64,000 nt of DNA. Source: DATJBF01 sp035515475. Its GTDB lineage: Bacteria > Verrucomicrobiota > Verrucomicrobiia > Palsa-1439. The stretch is taken from positions 170,685 through 234,684 of the forward strand of contig DATJBF010000047.1 in NCBI GenBank assembly GCA_035515475.1. Reading direction: 5' to 3'. Of this stretch, positions 44,748-53,151 are shown piece by piece (the stretch's first letter is position 1; each line of letters opens with the position of its first letter). The notes under the pieces are model-generated. The model was not told the origin of the DNA. It saw nothing but the letters and a program-made list of their open reading frames with translations, and did no database searches. The translations under genes and the position numbers were made by a program.

Positions 44748-45791
44748 ATGATTAAGGCGATCGATTTTTTTTGCGGCGCTGGAGGGTTGACGCGCGGATT
44801 GTTGAATGCTGGCATCCGGGTATTGGCCGGCGTGGACAACGACGAGACCTTACGCGAGACGTACGAGAAAAACAACAAGCCAAGCCGCTTTATCTGCCGA
44901 GACATAAAGAAAATCGACATTGATTTGTTGCGGCAGGCGCTGGGTATCACCAATCAAGACGTCGTGCTCTATGCTGCATGTACCCCATGCCAGCCGTTCT
45001 CGACGCTGACGCGAATGAAGGGTCGCGACGGGCGAAAGCACCTATTGATTGAATTTGCGAAGCTGGTCCAGCAAGCACCGCCTGATTACATCCTAGTAGA
45101 GAATGTCCCCGGTTTGAATACGGCCTACGGAAGGAATATCTACAAGAAGTTCAAGCGCATGATTTCCCGGCGCGGATTTAAGCGCACGTACTCTGGGATG
45201 CTGGATGCTAAGAACTACGGCGTTCCGCAAATTCGGAAGAGATTCATTCTTCTGGCTTCGCGGGTGGGGGAGATCAAACAACCACGCCAACGCCGAGGCG
45301 GGACGGTTCGCGACTGCATCGCGAAATATCCACCAATCAGAGCCGGCGGAAAGTCGAAGAGATTACTCAATCACGAGGCGAGAGCATTGATGCCGCACCT
45401 GAAGAAGATCATCCGTGGAATACCGAAGGATGGCGGCAGCCGCTCGGATATCACGGACGAATCAGTCTTGCTGAAATGCCATCGCGACAAGCCAACCGTC
45501 CATAAGGATGTTTTTGGGCGCATGGCGTGGGATGAACCTGCCCCTACGCTTACTTGCCGCTGTACGGACGTTTATTGTGGCCGCTTCACGCACCCTGAAC
45601 AAAACCGCGGTCTTTCGCTGCGGGAAGCCGCCGCGCTGCAAACGTTTCCTGACAGCTACGAATTTTCCGGTGATTCCATTTTGCAGATCGCTCGCCAAAT
45701 CGGAAATGCCGTGCCGGTGAAGTTGGCCGAACGCCTCGGGAGCGCAATCGTGCGCTCAGCCATACACAACAAGGAGCGTCGCCGTGCATAA
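44748..45791 (+). CDS. DNA (cytosine-5-)-methyltransferase
   Basis: 347 residues with all core C5-MTase motifs: motif I DFFCGAGGL at 6-14, motif IV TPCQPFS with catalytic Cys81, motif VI ENV at 118-120, motif VIII QIRKRF, motif IX near LSLREAAALQTFPDSYEF, motif X QIGNAVPVKL. Target-recognition region is about 170-260 and short, so specificity cannot be read. The gene begins a three-gene set with a GHKL ATPase/nuclease and Vsr; its last 8 bases overlap the ATPase start. Base composition falls from about 65% GC in the preceding ABC gene to near 50%. Confidence 0.96.
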   Translation: MIKAIDFFCGAGGLTRGLLNAGIRVLAGVDNDETLRETYEKNNKPSRFICRDIKKIDIDLLRQALGITNQDVVLYAACTPCQPFSTLTRMKGRDGRKHLLIEFAKLVQQAPPDYILVENVPGLNTAYGRNIYKKFKRMISRRGFKRTYSGMLDAKNYGVPQIRKRFILLASRVGEIKQPRQRRGGTVRDCIAKYPPIRAGGKSKRLLNHEARALMPHLKKIIRGIPKDGGSRSDITDESVLLKCHRDKPTVHKDVFGRMAWDEPAPTLTCRCTDVYCGRFTHPEQNRGLSLREAAALQTFPDSYEFSGDSILQIARQIGNAVPVKLAERLGSAIVRSAIHNKERRRA

Positions 45792-47691
45792 ACAAGATTA
45801 CAAAATGCAGTTCGACATCGGCACGATTAAGCATCTGGGTCTGCAAATGTATTCGACGCTCCCACCGGTGATTGGCGAACTGGTGTCGAACGCCTGGGAT
45901 GCAGATTCCGAAGTCGTGGAGATTCAGATACCAACCGGCGCTATCGATGAACACTCGGAAATCACCGCATGGGATAACGGAATAGGAATGTCGGATGCAG
46001 ACATTCGTAAGGCGTATCTGATTGTCGGAAGAGACAGGCGTAAGGAGAACAACGACGCTCCCACCGCCAAACACTCCAGAAAGGTCATTGGCAGAAAAGG
46101 CATTGGTAAATTTTGTGCCTTCGGCATTGCCGGTGAAATTGAAATCGAGACGATCAAGGACGGTGAAACCTCTCGATTCCGGATGAATTTCGCGGAACTG
46201 GAGAAGGCAGCTAAGAATCGCGAGCTGGCGATGCCTCCGCTGCCAGCAACCGGAACGCTCAAAAAGGGAACTCGAATCACGCTGCGCAGCTTTACCAAGT
46301 TCAAAAACCGGCGGATTCCAATCGACAGCCTAAGGCGGGGACTTGCGCGACGCTTTTCCATCATCGGGCCGAAGCACAAGTTTGAGATTAAGATTAACGG
46401 TACTCCCATCTCAGCGACGGAACGAGATTTGAAGCGTCTCTTGGATAGGGATGCCGATGGCAATAAGTACTTGTGGGAGTACGAGAATGTCGAAGTTAAG
46501 CCCGGTACTGGATGGAAAGTTTCGGGATGGATTGGCGCTCTGGACCGCACAACCGAATTGGAGGACGGTATCCAGCGGGGAATCGTCATCATGGCGCGTG
46601 GAAAGTTGGTGCAGGAGCCGTTCATTTTCGAGGCGGTCGTCGGACAGCAGTACGCGCTCTCGTATCTTGTCGGAGAACTACACGCCGAATTTGTGGATGG
46701 CGTCGAAGACGCCATCGGCACGACGAGAAATTCGCTTGTTTGGGATACCGAGGCAAACTCGGCTTTGAAGGAATGGGGACAAAAGGAGGTCAACAAGATC
46801 GCCCGCACATGGGCGGAAAAACGGAGCAAAGACAACGAACGCAAGCTTGCCCAGAATCCGCTCTACAAGAAATTCATTCAGGAGGCCGAGCGGTTTGAAA
46901 ATGACCGGGCGAAAAGACTCGCCGATAAACTGATCAGAGGCGTCATTTCGAGCAATCCGCTCGCCGATGAGAGCGTACAAGAACCGATCATCCAAATGTG
47001 CTTGGACTATATGGAATTTGACGAGTTCCAAGATTTGGCTGAACAGGTTGCCGAATCCGGAGTCGCGGACATTCCAAAGGTACTTGAACTTTTTCGGGAT
47101 TGGGAATTGGTCGAAGCAAAAGGGATGATGCGCGTCACGGAAGGCCGCATAAAGACGATAGAGAAACTGCAAACTTTGCTGGACTCGAATGCCCTCGAAG
47201 TTCCCACCCTTCACAATTTCCTGAAAGAGTTCCCTTGGGTGCTCGATCCCCGTTGGACCTTGATCGCGGATGAGCAGCGATTCAGTGACATGCTCAAAAA
47301 GGAATTCCCCGACGACGATCTGCCGGAGGGAGATCGGCGAATCGACTTCCTGTCGGTGAGCGAGAGCGACGCGATAATCATCGTCGAAATCAAACGACCG
47401 CTTTTCAAGGCATCAATGAAAGCGCTGGAGCAAATCGAGCGCTACGTAAGCTTCATGCGAGATTATGTCGATCGCACGACGGACCCGGATTTCAGAGCCA
47501 AAGAAGTCATCGGATACTTGCTATGCGGTAACCGGGTGGACACCTGGGAGGTCAGGGAGCGTGTTAAAAACTTGGCGCGGTCTCGGATTTACTTGCGGCG
47601 ATACAGCGACCTTCTGCGGTTGGTGGAAGCCAGCCATAAAGAATTCCTGAAGCGCTACAAGGAACTCCGGAAAGCTAAATCGAAGCGATGA
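45784..47691 (+). CDS. GHKL (MORC/Hsp90-like) ATPase with C-terminal PD-(D/E)XK-type nuclease motif
   Basis: 635 residues. The N-terminal ATPase shows the N-box ELVSNAWDAD (Glu32, Asn36), G1 WDNGIGM near 63-69, and the lid GRKGIGKF near 102-109. A transducer-like S5 fold and a helical middle (about 300-480) follow. The C-terminus has Asp521 in RRIDFL and Glu535-Ile-Lys537 in IIVEIKRP, the D-x13-E-x-K spacing of restriction-type nucleases and close in sense to Shedu-like (DUF4263) domains. A GHKL motor with a nuclease on one chain, next to a methyltransferase, suggests the restriction subunit of an R-M or defence system. It overlaps the methyltransferase by 8 bases and leaves a 3-base gap to vsr. 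Confidence 0.88.
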   Translation: MHKQDYKMQFDIGTIKHLGLQMYSTLPPVIGELVSNAWDADSEVVEIQIPTGAIDEHSEITAWDNGIGMSDADIRKAYLIVGRDRRKENNDAPTAKHSRKVIGRKGIGKFCAFGIAGEIEIETIKDGETSRFRMNFAELEKAAKNRELAMPPLPATGTLKKGTRITLRSFTKFKNRRIPIDSLRRGLARRFSIIGPKHKFEIKINGTPISATERDLKRLLDRDADGNKYLWEYENVEVKPGTGWKVSGWIGALDRTTELEDGIQRGIVIMARGKLVQEPFIFEAVVGQQYALSYLVGELHAEFVDGVEDAIGTTRNSLVWDTEANSALKEWGQKEVNKIARTWAEKRSKDNERKLAQNPLYKKFIQEAERFENDRAKRLADKLIRGVISSNPLADESVQEPIIQMCLDYMEFDEFQDLAEQVAESGVADIPKVLELFRDWELVEAKGMMRVTEGRIKTIEKLQTLLDSNALEVPTLHNFLKEFPWVLDPRWTLIADEQRFSDMLKKEFPDDDLPEGDRRIDFLSVSESDAIIIVEIKRPLFKASMKALEQIERYVSFMRDYVDRTTDPDFRAKEVIGYLLCGNRVDTWEVRERVKNLARSRIYLRRYSDLLRLVEASHKEFLKRYKELRKAKSKR

Positions 47692-47694
47692 ACT

Positions 47695-48162
47695 ATGCGT
47701 CGTCCAAGCCAGGAAGTCACCACGTTCGGACGCCTCTCTCGCTCCGAGTTGATGTCCCGCATTCGCAGCAGCGGCAACCTAACGACTGAGATACGGCTTG
47801 CTCGACTGCTCCGAAAGTCCCACATGGCTGGCTGGCGTCGCGGCCTTGCCATTCCCGGCCAGCCTGATTTTGCGTGGCCGGTCCTGAAAGTTGCAGTGTT
47901 CGTCGATGGGTGCTTCTGGCACGGGCACGACTGCGACAGAAATCTCAAACCGAAACGCAACGCGCGTTACTGGCAGGAGAAAATTCAGCGCAACGTGGCA
48001 CGCGACCGTCGCGTCTCGCGGCGCTTGAAAAAGAACGGCTGGACGGTGATACGGATTTGGGAATGTATGCTCACAAAGTCACCAACCCGCTGCCTGAATC
48101 AGATCGGTACTGCGTTGCGGAGAGCGGAAACAAGGCAATCAGTTCTTGCTCGCGTCAGCTGA
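47695..48162 (+). CDS. vsr: Very short patch repair endonuclease
   Basis: 155 residues. MSRIRSSGNLTTEIRLARLL matches the start of Vsr proteins; the metal-binding Asp is in GQPDFAWP (58), and VAVFVDGCFWHGHDC (about 66-80) is the family hallmark, followed by the WECM-type C-terminus. Vsr nicks at T:G mismatches left by deaminated 5-methylcytosine and accompanies Dcm-type methyltransferases. It is co-oriented 3 bases after the ATPase gene and shares 24 bases with the small opposite-strand gene. Confidence 0.95.
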   Translation: MRRPSQEVTTFGRLSRSELMSRIRSSGNLTTEIRLARLLRKSHMAGWRRGLAIPGQPDFAWPVLKVAVFVDGCFWHGHDCDRNLKPKRNARYWQEKIQRNVARDRRVSRRLKKNGWTVIRIWECMLTKSPTRCLNQIGTALRRAETRQSVLARVS

Positions 48163-48360
48163 CAAATCAACCAACAAAGCAAACTCGGTTCTAAATGCTA
48201 ATTGCAGAACTTCGTCGGTGCCTTCGGGAGAGATCGCCCGCCGTTTGCCGTCGGTCGATCTTCCCACGCAGACGCCCTCCCGCCCATCGAAGTCCCCGAT
48301 GAGAATTAGCACCCGGCAGCCGGTATAGTCAGCCTCGTCATAACATCGCGCTGCGTTCAT
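48139..48360 (-). CDS. Small hypothetical protein opposite vsr
   Basis: 73 residues with an SH3/KOW-like look: CRVLILIGDFDGREGVCVGR, then GTDEVLQLAF and LLVDLSAD. GAGG lies just before the ATG. It converges on vsr with a 24-base 3' overlap. It is short, but the codon sense and fold look real. Function unknown. Confidence 0.55.
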   Translation of the reverse strand: MNAARCYDEADYTGCRVLILIGDFDGREGVCVGRSTDGKRRAISPEGTDEVLQLAFRTEFALLVDLSADASKN

Positions 48361-48615
48361 CGCCTCAGATTTTCGCAGCGATTGCGCCAGAAATCAAGAA
48401 GCGAATCGACTGCAGTTCGATTTTCGGCGACACATCTCTTTCAACTTGATCGAGGCGCGTACTTCCCAATGATCGTCCTCGGCACAGTTACAAGGGACAG
48501 TTGCTGACCGGCGAACACCTGGATGATGTTCAACAGGAGGAGATCCCCGAGCGAGACATGGCATGTTGTATTTGTAAAGGATTGCATCGCGGCGGAAACC
48601 CGATATTCTGACGGC

Positions 48616-49602
48616 ATGAACACGCAACAGAAAACGCTGTTGTTGGCCGTATCAGCGGCCATTGGCTTGCTCATGGCCAGCTGCAGGCCAGCGTCAAGAC
48701 TATCAGCGGAAGGCGTGATTCGCATCGGCGTTCTTAAGCACGAAAGTTCCCTTCCGATTTACGTTGCCGATGAGATGGGCTTGTTCAAGAAGCACGGCCT
48801 GGATGTCAAACTCATTGAAGTGCCCCCGGGCGACCACCTGCCTGCGCTCTTGGCCGACAGAGTGGACATTCTCTCCCCCACTTCATTTCCTCCACTCTTC
48901 GGGATCATGCTTCAGCATCCCAATGTCCTCTATGCGGTTTTCCCCGGCGCGGAAGTCACTGGAGGGCAGACTGTATACGGATTCGTTGTCCCCGCGAATT
49001 CTACCGCCAAGACCATCAAAGACATTCACAGCGGCGTGATTTTCGCAATCAACCCCTATACAAAAGTGAATGTGCAGATGATCCTCAATGCGGCGGGGAT
49101 TCCTAAAGATCAATGGCCGGAGATCGCGGTTGCCACACGCGAAGCAGCGCTTCAGGCACTGGCGGAAGGAAAAGGCGCAGTCGCGATCCTTGATCAGCCG
49201 GCGCTTGCTGTTGCATTGGATTCGGAAAAATTCCGCCTTCTCGAATCGAATCCAAGAGCGAAATACGTTGGCTCGCCCTATTGGAGTGGTGCGGGGGCAG
49301 TGAAGCGTCAGGTTTGGAACGCGCGCAAGGTGGATTTTGAGAAGTTGATACAGGCCGTTGACGAGGCCGTGAGTTGGACCAGGAAGAATCCTCTGCAAGC
49401 ACACAAGATCTTAGCATCCCGTTTGGGACTCAAACCAGAGATCGCCAACCAGATCGGCGGATATTACTTCCCGCTTTCAACGGAAAAGGTCGATAAGGAG
49501 GGTATCGCGAAGACTGTCGAAGCATTGAAATCCGCCGGACTCATTGATGCGGCTCTACCCCTGACAGACCTGTTTCCTCCGGGTCTATATGGTGAAGAAT
49601 GA
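48616..49602 (+). CDS. ABC transporter substrate-binding lipoprotein (NMT1/SsuA-like)
   Basis: 328 residues. Lipoprotein signal (LLLAVSAAIGLLMASC). The periplasmic-binding fold begins IRIGVLKHESSLPIYVADEM, with GLFKKHGLDVKLIEVPPGD, typical of the NMT1/THI5 and SsuA group. Ligands of this group include sulfonates, nitrate, pyrimidines and other small anions; no ligand is assigned. ATG at 48616 is the first that leaves a proper signal peptide. It is the first gene of a five-gene overlapping operon. Confidence 0.88.
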   Translation: MNTQQKTLLLAVSAAIGLLMASCRPASRLSAEGVIRIGVLKHESSLPIYVADEMGLFKKHGLDVKLIEVPPGDHLPALLADRVDILSPTSFPPLFGIMLQHPNVLYAVFPGAEVTGGQTVYGFVVPANSTAKTIKDIHSGVIFAINPYTKVNVQMILNAAGIPKDQWPEIAVATREAALQALAEGKGAVAILDQPALAVALDSEKFRLLESNPRAKYVGSPYWSGAGAVKRQVWNARKVDFEKLIQAVDEAVSWTRKNPLQAHKILASRLGLKPEIANQIGGYYFPLSTEKVDKEGIAKTVEALKSAGLIDAALPLTDLFPPGLYGEE

Positions 49603-50264
49603 TTTCGTTCAACAACGCCGTCTTCAATCTCTCCAGTGACGGTCGCCGAAAGCTCTCAGGAACATTTCGGTTGCAGCAGGGCGATTTTGCGGTGTTGCTG
49701 GGATTGAATGGCGCCGGTAAGACCACTCTGCTTGACGCGATTGCTGGAATTCGTCGACCGGTTTCCGGGAAAATTGAAGTCGTATCTGATGGCCCAATCG
49801 CTTATGCGGTGCAAGATTCAGCAAGTGGATTGCTTCCATGGAAGAGCGTTCTCGCTAACATCCTATTTCCTTCTGTGGTGGCTGGGCGGAATGGTTCAGA
49901 GACCACAACGAAAGCGGAGCGCCTGCTTGACGACTTTCAATTGAACGAAAGGCGAGATGATTTTCCCTACCGGCTAAGCGAAGGCGAAAAGCAGATTATC
50001 AACGTCATCCGCTGTGTGTGTACCCCGGCAAGTGTGGTTCTTCTTGACGAGCCATTTGCGGCGCTGAACTCACACGCCCGCGGCAAAGCTACGGCACTCC
50101 TTACGGAGTTCGCAAAAGACCGAACGACAGTTCTTGTCACTCACGACCCGGTGGATTGTATTTTGCCTATTAACCGCTTCCTCCTCATTTCAAACTCTGC
50201 CGTCAACGAAATCGATTCGACGATGGCGAAGGGGTTCCTTTCGAATGCTCTATCAGAAGCTTAA
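49599..50264 (+). CDS. ABC transporter ATP-binding protein
   Basis: 221 residues. Walker A GLNGAGKTT near 35-43, Q-loop AYAVQDSASG, signature RLSEGEKQI near 128 (degenerate compared with LSGGQ), Walker B VVLLDEP near 148, H-loop VTHDP. ATGA overlap with the binding protein and a 20-base overlap with the permease. The weakened signature may matter for activity. Confidence 0.9.
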   Translation: MISFNNAVFNLSSDGRRKLSGTFRLQQGDFAVLLGLNGAGKTTLLDAIAGIRRPVSGKIEVVSDGPIAYAVQDSASGLLPWKSVLANILFPSVVAGRNGSETTTKAERLLDDFQLNERRDDFPYRLSEGEKQIINVIRCVCTPASVVLLDEPFAALNSHARGKATALLTEFAKDRTTVLVTHDPVDCILPINRFLLISNSAVNEIDSTMAKGFLSNALSEA

Positions 50265-51018
50265 CCCACTCATACGTCTCGCGTGCATAGTCGTGGGCAT
50301 TGCAGTGGTGCTTCTCGGCTGGCATATCGCGGTTGAAGCCGGTTGGGTTAACAGCCTCTTGTTGCCGTCTCCTTCAAGCGTTGCGGCTGCGTTAGTTGAA
50401 ATGGCAAGAACGCAGAAATTTTGGTCAGACTTGTCAGCAACAATTGTTGCCTGGGCACTTGGCGTTATACTCGGTACTGTGATCGGTGCAATCCTTGGCT
50501 TTGCGCTGGGACTCAATGCTTATGTTTGGGCGGCAGCCGAACCTTGGGTCGAATTCTTCCGTGCTCTCCCGTCAGTGGTGCTTGTTCCGTTGATGAGCTT
50601 GTTCTTCGGGATCGGAACGAACTCACGCTTGGCCTGCGGCACTCTTGTCGTCGCCGTGCTAATGGCGTCCACCGCTTCTACGGCTATTCGGGCCACGCGC
50701 GGAACTTACCTCAGGCTCGCGGTGGCTTGGCACGCCTCGCTGTTCCGGACCATCCGTTCATTCTATTTTCCCGCGATGCTTTCGCACCTCGCCATTACCC
50801 TCAAGGCAGCAATTCCGTTGGCGCTGATCGTCACCGTCGCCGCAGATATGCTAATCGCAACCGACTCTGGAATTGGGCGAATCCTAATGGACTCACTCGC
50901 GGTCTTCGACACCCGGACGCTTTACGCAGGCGTGATTGTCGTTGGCGCACTCGGCTACTTGTCCGTGGGAATCACTTCTCTATTGGAGCGTAAGACGATT
51001 CACTGGAGTGGAAGTTGA
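50245..51018 (+). CDS. ABC transporter permease (BPD_transp_1)
   Basis: 257 residues, six membrane helices. The EAA-like loop lies near AWHASLFRTIRSFYFPAML, and AEPWVEFFRALPSVVLVPLM is typical of SsuC/TauC-type permeases. It fits the binding protein and ATPase as a complete importer. The start at 50245 lies inside the ATPase gene. Confidence 0.9.
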   Translation: MLYQKLNPLIRLACIVVGIAVVLLGWHIAVEAGWVNSLLLPSPSSVAAALVEMARTQKFWSDLSATIVAWALGVILGTVIGAILGFALGLNAYVWAAAEPWVEFFRALPSVVLVPLMSLFFGIGTNSRLACGTLVVAVLMASTASTAIRATRGTYLRLAVAWHASLFRTIRSFYFPAMLSHLAITLKAAIPLALIVTVAADMLIATDSGIGRILMDSLAVFDTRTLYAGVIVVGALGYLSVGITSLLERKTIHWSGS

Positions 51019-51963
51019 ATGACGAACACACCCGTCCAATTTGATAGAGGACTCGCGCGGATCTATGACAAAACGCGGCCGATAGATCCGGAAGCGTGCC
51101 GCGCCTGTTTTCGCGACGCGCTACAAGGTATCGTTGGGAGGACGAACGCAAGGATAGTGGACGTTGGCTGCGGCACGGGCCGCATTTTGGGATGCCTGAT
51201 TCCCGATCTCCTGCGAAAGGAGCAAGTCGTTGGCATTGATGTTTCATCGGCAATGCTTGAGGTCGCGAGAGGCAAACGCGCTTTGCATGGCGTTGCACTC
51301 CACAAAATCTCGGTTGCTGACTTTGCCAACGCAGTAGAAAATCGAGAGCGTTTTGACGCTGTAATCTGTCATTGGCTATTTCACTGTCTTCCGGATTGGA
51401 GAGACATCTTCCGCGCTTGCGCGAACCTCGTTAAAGCCGGCGGCGTACTGACGTGGTTGGAAGAGGACGGAGAGCTTTATCGCGCGTTGGACGGTATGAA
51501 CACAAATAACGGGCGGGTAAATCGATTGTTCGCTACCTACTATGAATCGGTAAACAATCAATGCGGTGAGCCCGGCTTGAGTCAATTCGATCCCGCCGCT
51601 CGCGCGGGCGCTCCATTGAGATGCACAGACGAACTTGCAAGGGAATTGAGTTCTTGTGGCTGGATTATTCAGAAAGAGTTCTCAACCCACCGTTGGACAA
51701 GAATGATGACGGTCAACTGGATCGTACGAACGGTTTTGGGGCTTCGTGTGTTTACGAACCTCCGTCAGATTCCCGCGGCTGTTAATTCGGCCGCGATTGC
51801 TGACTTGAGGTACAAGCTGGGACAAGCAGGACTTCCTAAAGGCTCTGACCAACTGGAAATCAGGTATTGGGCCAATGCAGTCGTGGCCGTAAAGGAAACT
51901 ACCGTGTCAACAGGACTCGGGTGCATGAAGTTAGGAAAGCGCCCAACTGCAAATTACCGATGA
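51019..51963 (+). CDS. SAM-dependent methyltransferase (Rossmann class I)
   Basis: 314 residues. Motif I VDVGCGTGR near 47-55, acidic post-I Asp in VVGIDVSSAMLEVARG near 72, and a motif IV segment AVICHWLFHCLPDW. The C-terminal half is a helical cap with Trp-rich sequence. It begins on the base after the permease stop, so it belongs to the transporter operon. Its substrate may be the imported compound; this is inference. Confidence 0.85.
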   Translation: MTNTPVQFDRGLARIYDKTRPIDPEACRACFRDALQGIVGRTNARIVDVGCGTGRILGCLIPDLLRKEQVVGIDVSSAMLEVARGKRALHGVALHKISVADFANAVENRERFDAVICHWLFHCLPDWRDIFRACANLVKAGGVLTWLEEDGELYRALDGMNTNNGRVNRLFATYYESVNNQCGEPGLSQFDPAARAGAPLRCTDELARELSSCGWIIQKEFSTHRWTRMMTVNWIVRTVLGLRVFTNLRQIPAAVNSAAIADLRYKLGQAGLPKGSDQLEIRYWANAVVAVKETTVSTGLGCMKLGKRPTANYR

Positions 51964-53051
51964 CCGGAAACCTTGCCATTACAGCTTGGATCTCCAACTT
52001 TTTACAGGAGCATTGGTTCTTGATAATAGCAGTTGTATTGCTACTGGCGTTCGTTATTTCTTGGAAGAAATCACCGCGGTTTAAACATTTCTTCCGCAAG
52101 CTCTTGGTGCGTTTTGAAACTCGAGACTTTCGGCCTTGGGCAGAGCAACGAGACTGGTTCTTGAAATTAACGCTGATCTTCTTACTCGCAGGAATCGCGG
52201 GCGCAGTCTGCAAGAGCGAACTCCTGAAGCCGCACTTGGGGGACTGGTACTCGCACCTTGCAGGGATTGTGTTTGACGTGTCAGGGTTGCTGATTGCCGT
52301 TCTAGGGTTTTCCTTTGCAGTGTATGGCATCAGAGGCGTATTGGAACGGCCACGTGACTTGGGCGAAATCCTGGTTCGGAGTAGCCAGCTACTTGACCGC
52401 TACGCGAAGGATGGCTCCACAGCGGTCATACTCTGTGAATACCCTGCGTGGGGTGCGCTTAGTCTTGAGACGACGCCTGCCTATGAGGATTTCATGAATG
52501 CATTCGACCGGTTCTTGAAGCCGGCAGGGTTGAAGACCAAGCTTATCCTTGTTGCTCCTGACGATAACGAAATGGAAAACCGAATCCGTCATTATGCCAT
52601 GGACTACGACAGAACTGCGCCCCAAGTGCTACGAGCCAAAGAGTCGAATAATTGCCTTCTAACACGATTTAGTTCCTACGCGTCCAGCGGGCGTTTCGCC
52701 CGACACCAGCATGACACAAACGACGTGCCTCGTTATCAAGCGTTGCTTGTTGGCAAAGAAATACGTGATGACAACGAACCCAATGGCGTTGATTTCCTCC
52801 CTGTCGAAGCGATCATCTGGTATGCGCCACGGAATTCCGACGTGACAACAGGGCTGGCAGCGACTGCACACGCAGAAAAGAGGCAGAAGTGGGTTTGGAC
52901 TGAAAAGGACGTGCCGGTACTGGCTTGGCAGACCACGGCTCCCTACGTTCTACGCGAGCTTTACGACTGCGCCCGGTTTTACGCGAATCGTGACAGACGA
53001 CTCACTTACCGAGAGTTCTTGGAACCAAGCAAACCACCGCCCAAATCATGA
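51960..53051 (+). CDS. Membrane protein of unknown function (two-helix anchor plus soluble domain)
   Basis: 363 residues. Helices near 15-30 (FLIIAVVLLLAFVISW), 70-85 (LTLIFLLAGIAGAVC) and 105-125 (AGIVFDVSGLLIAVLGFSF) lead into a 220-residue soluble domain with STAVILCEYPAWGALSL, KTKLILVAPDDNEMENRI and VEAIIWYAPR. The soluble domain looks like an alpha-beta fold that handles lipids or nucleotides, but no family is recognised. ATGA overlap with the methyltransferase gene places it last in the operon. Local GC is near 42-45%, lowest in the window. Confidence 0.8.
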   Translation: MTGNLAITAWISNFLQEHWFLIIAVVLLLAFVISWKKSPRFKHFFRKLLVRFETRDFRPWAEQRDWFLKLTLIFLLAGIAGAVCKSELLKPHLGDWYSHLAGIVFDVSGLLIAVLGFSFAVYGIRGVLERPRDLGEILVRSSQLLDRYAKDGSTAVILCEYPAWGALSLETTPAYEDFMNAFDRFLKPAGLKTKLILVAPDDNEMENRIRHYAMDYDRTAPQVLRAKESNNCLLTRFSSYASSGRFARHQHDTNDVPRYQALLVGKEIRDDNEPNGVDFLPVEAIIWYAPRNSDVTTGLAATAHAEKRQKWVWTEKDVPVLAWQTTAPYVLRELYDCARFYANRDRRLTYREFLEPSKPPPKS

Positions 53052-53151
53052 CAGGTCTGTCTGGCGCGATCATCACGGTCCCTCCCACTTACCCCTAGAG
53101 TCGACGCGCGCCGCCGGCGTCCCGCGTCCCGCGTCGCCCTCGATGGTCAGT

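Noticed and set aside
53052..53151. Convergent gap searched for a terminator
   Set aside because: No stem with a T-tract was found between the island's last gene and copA.
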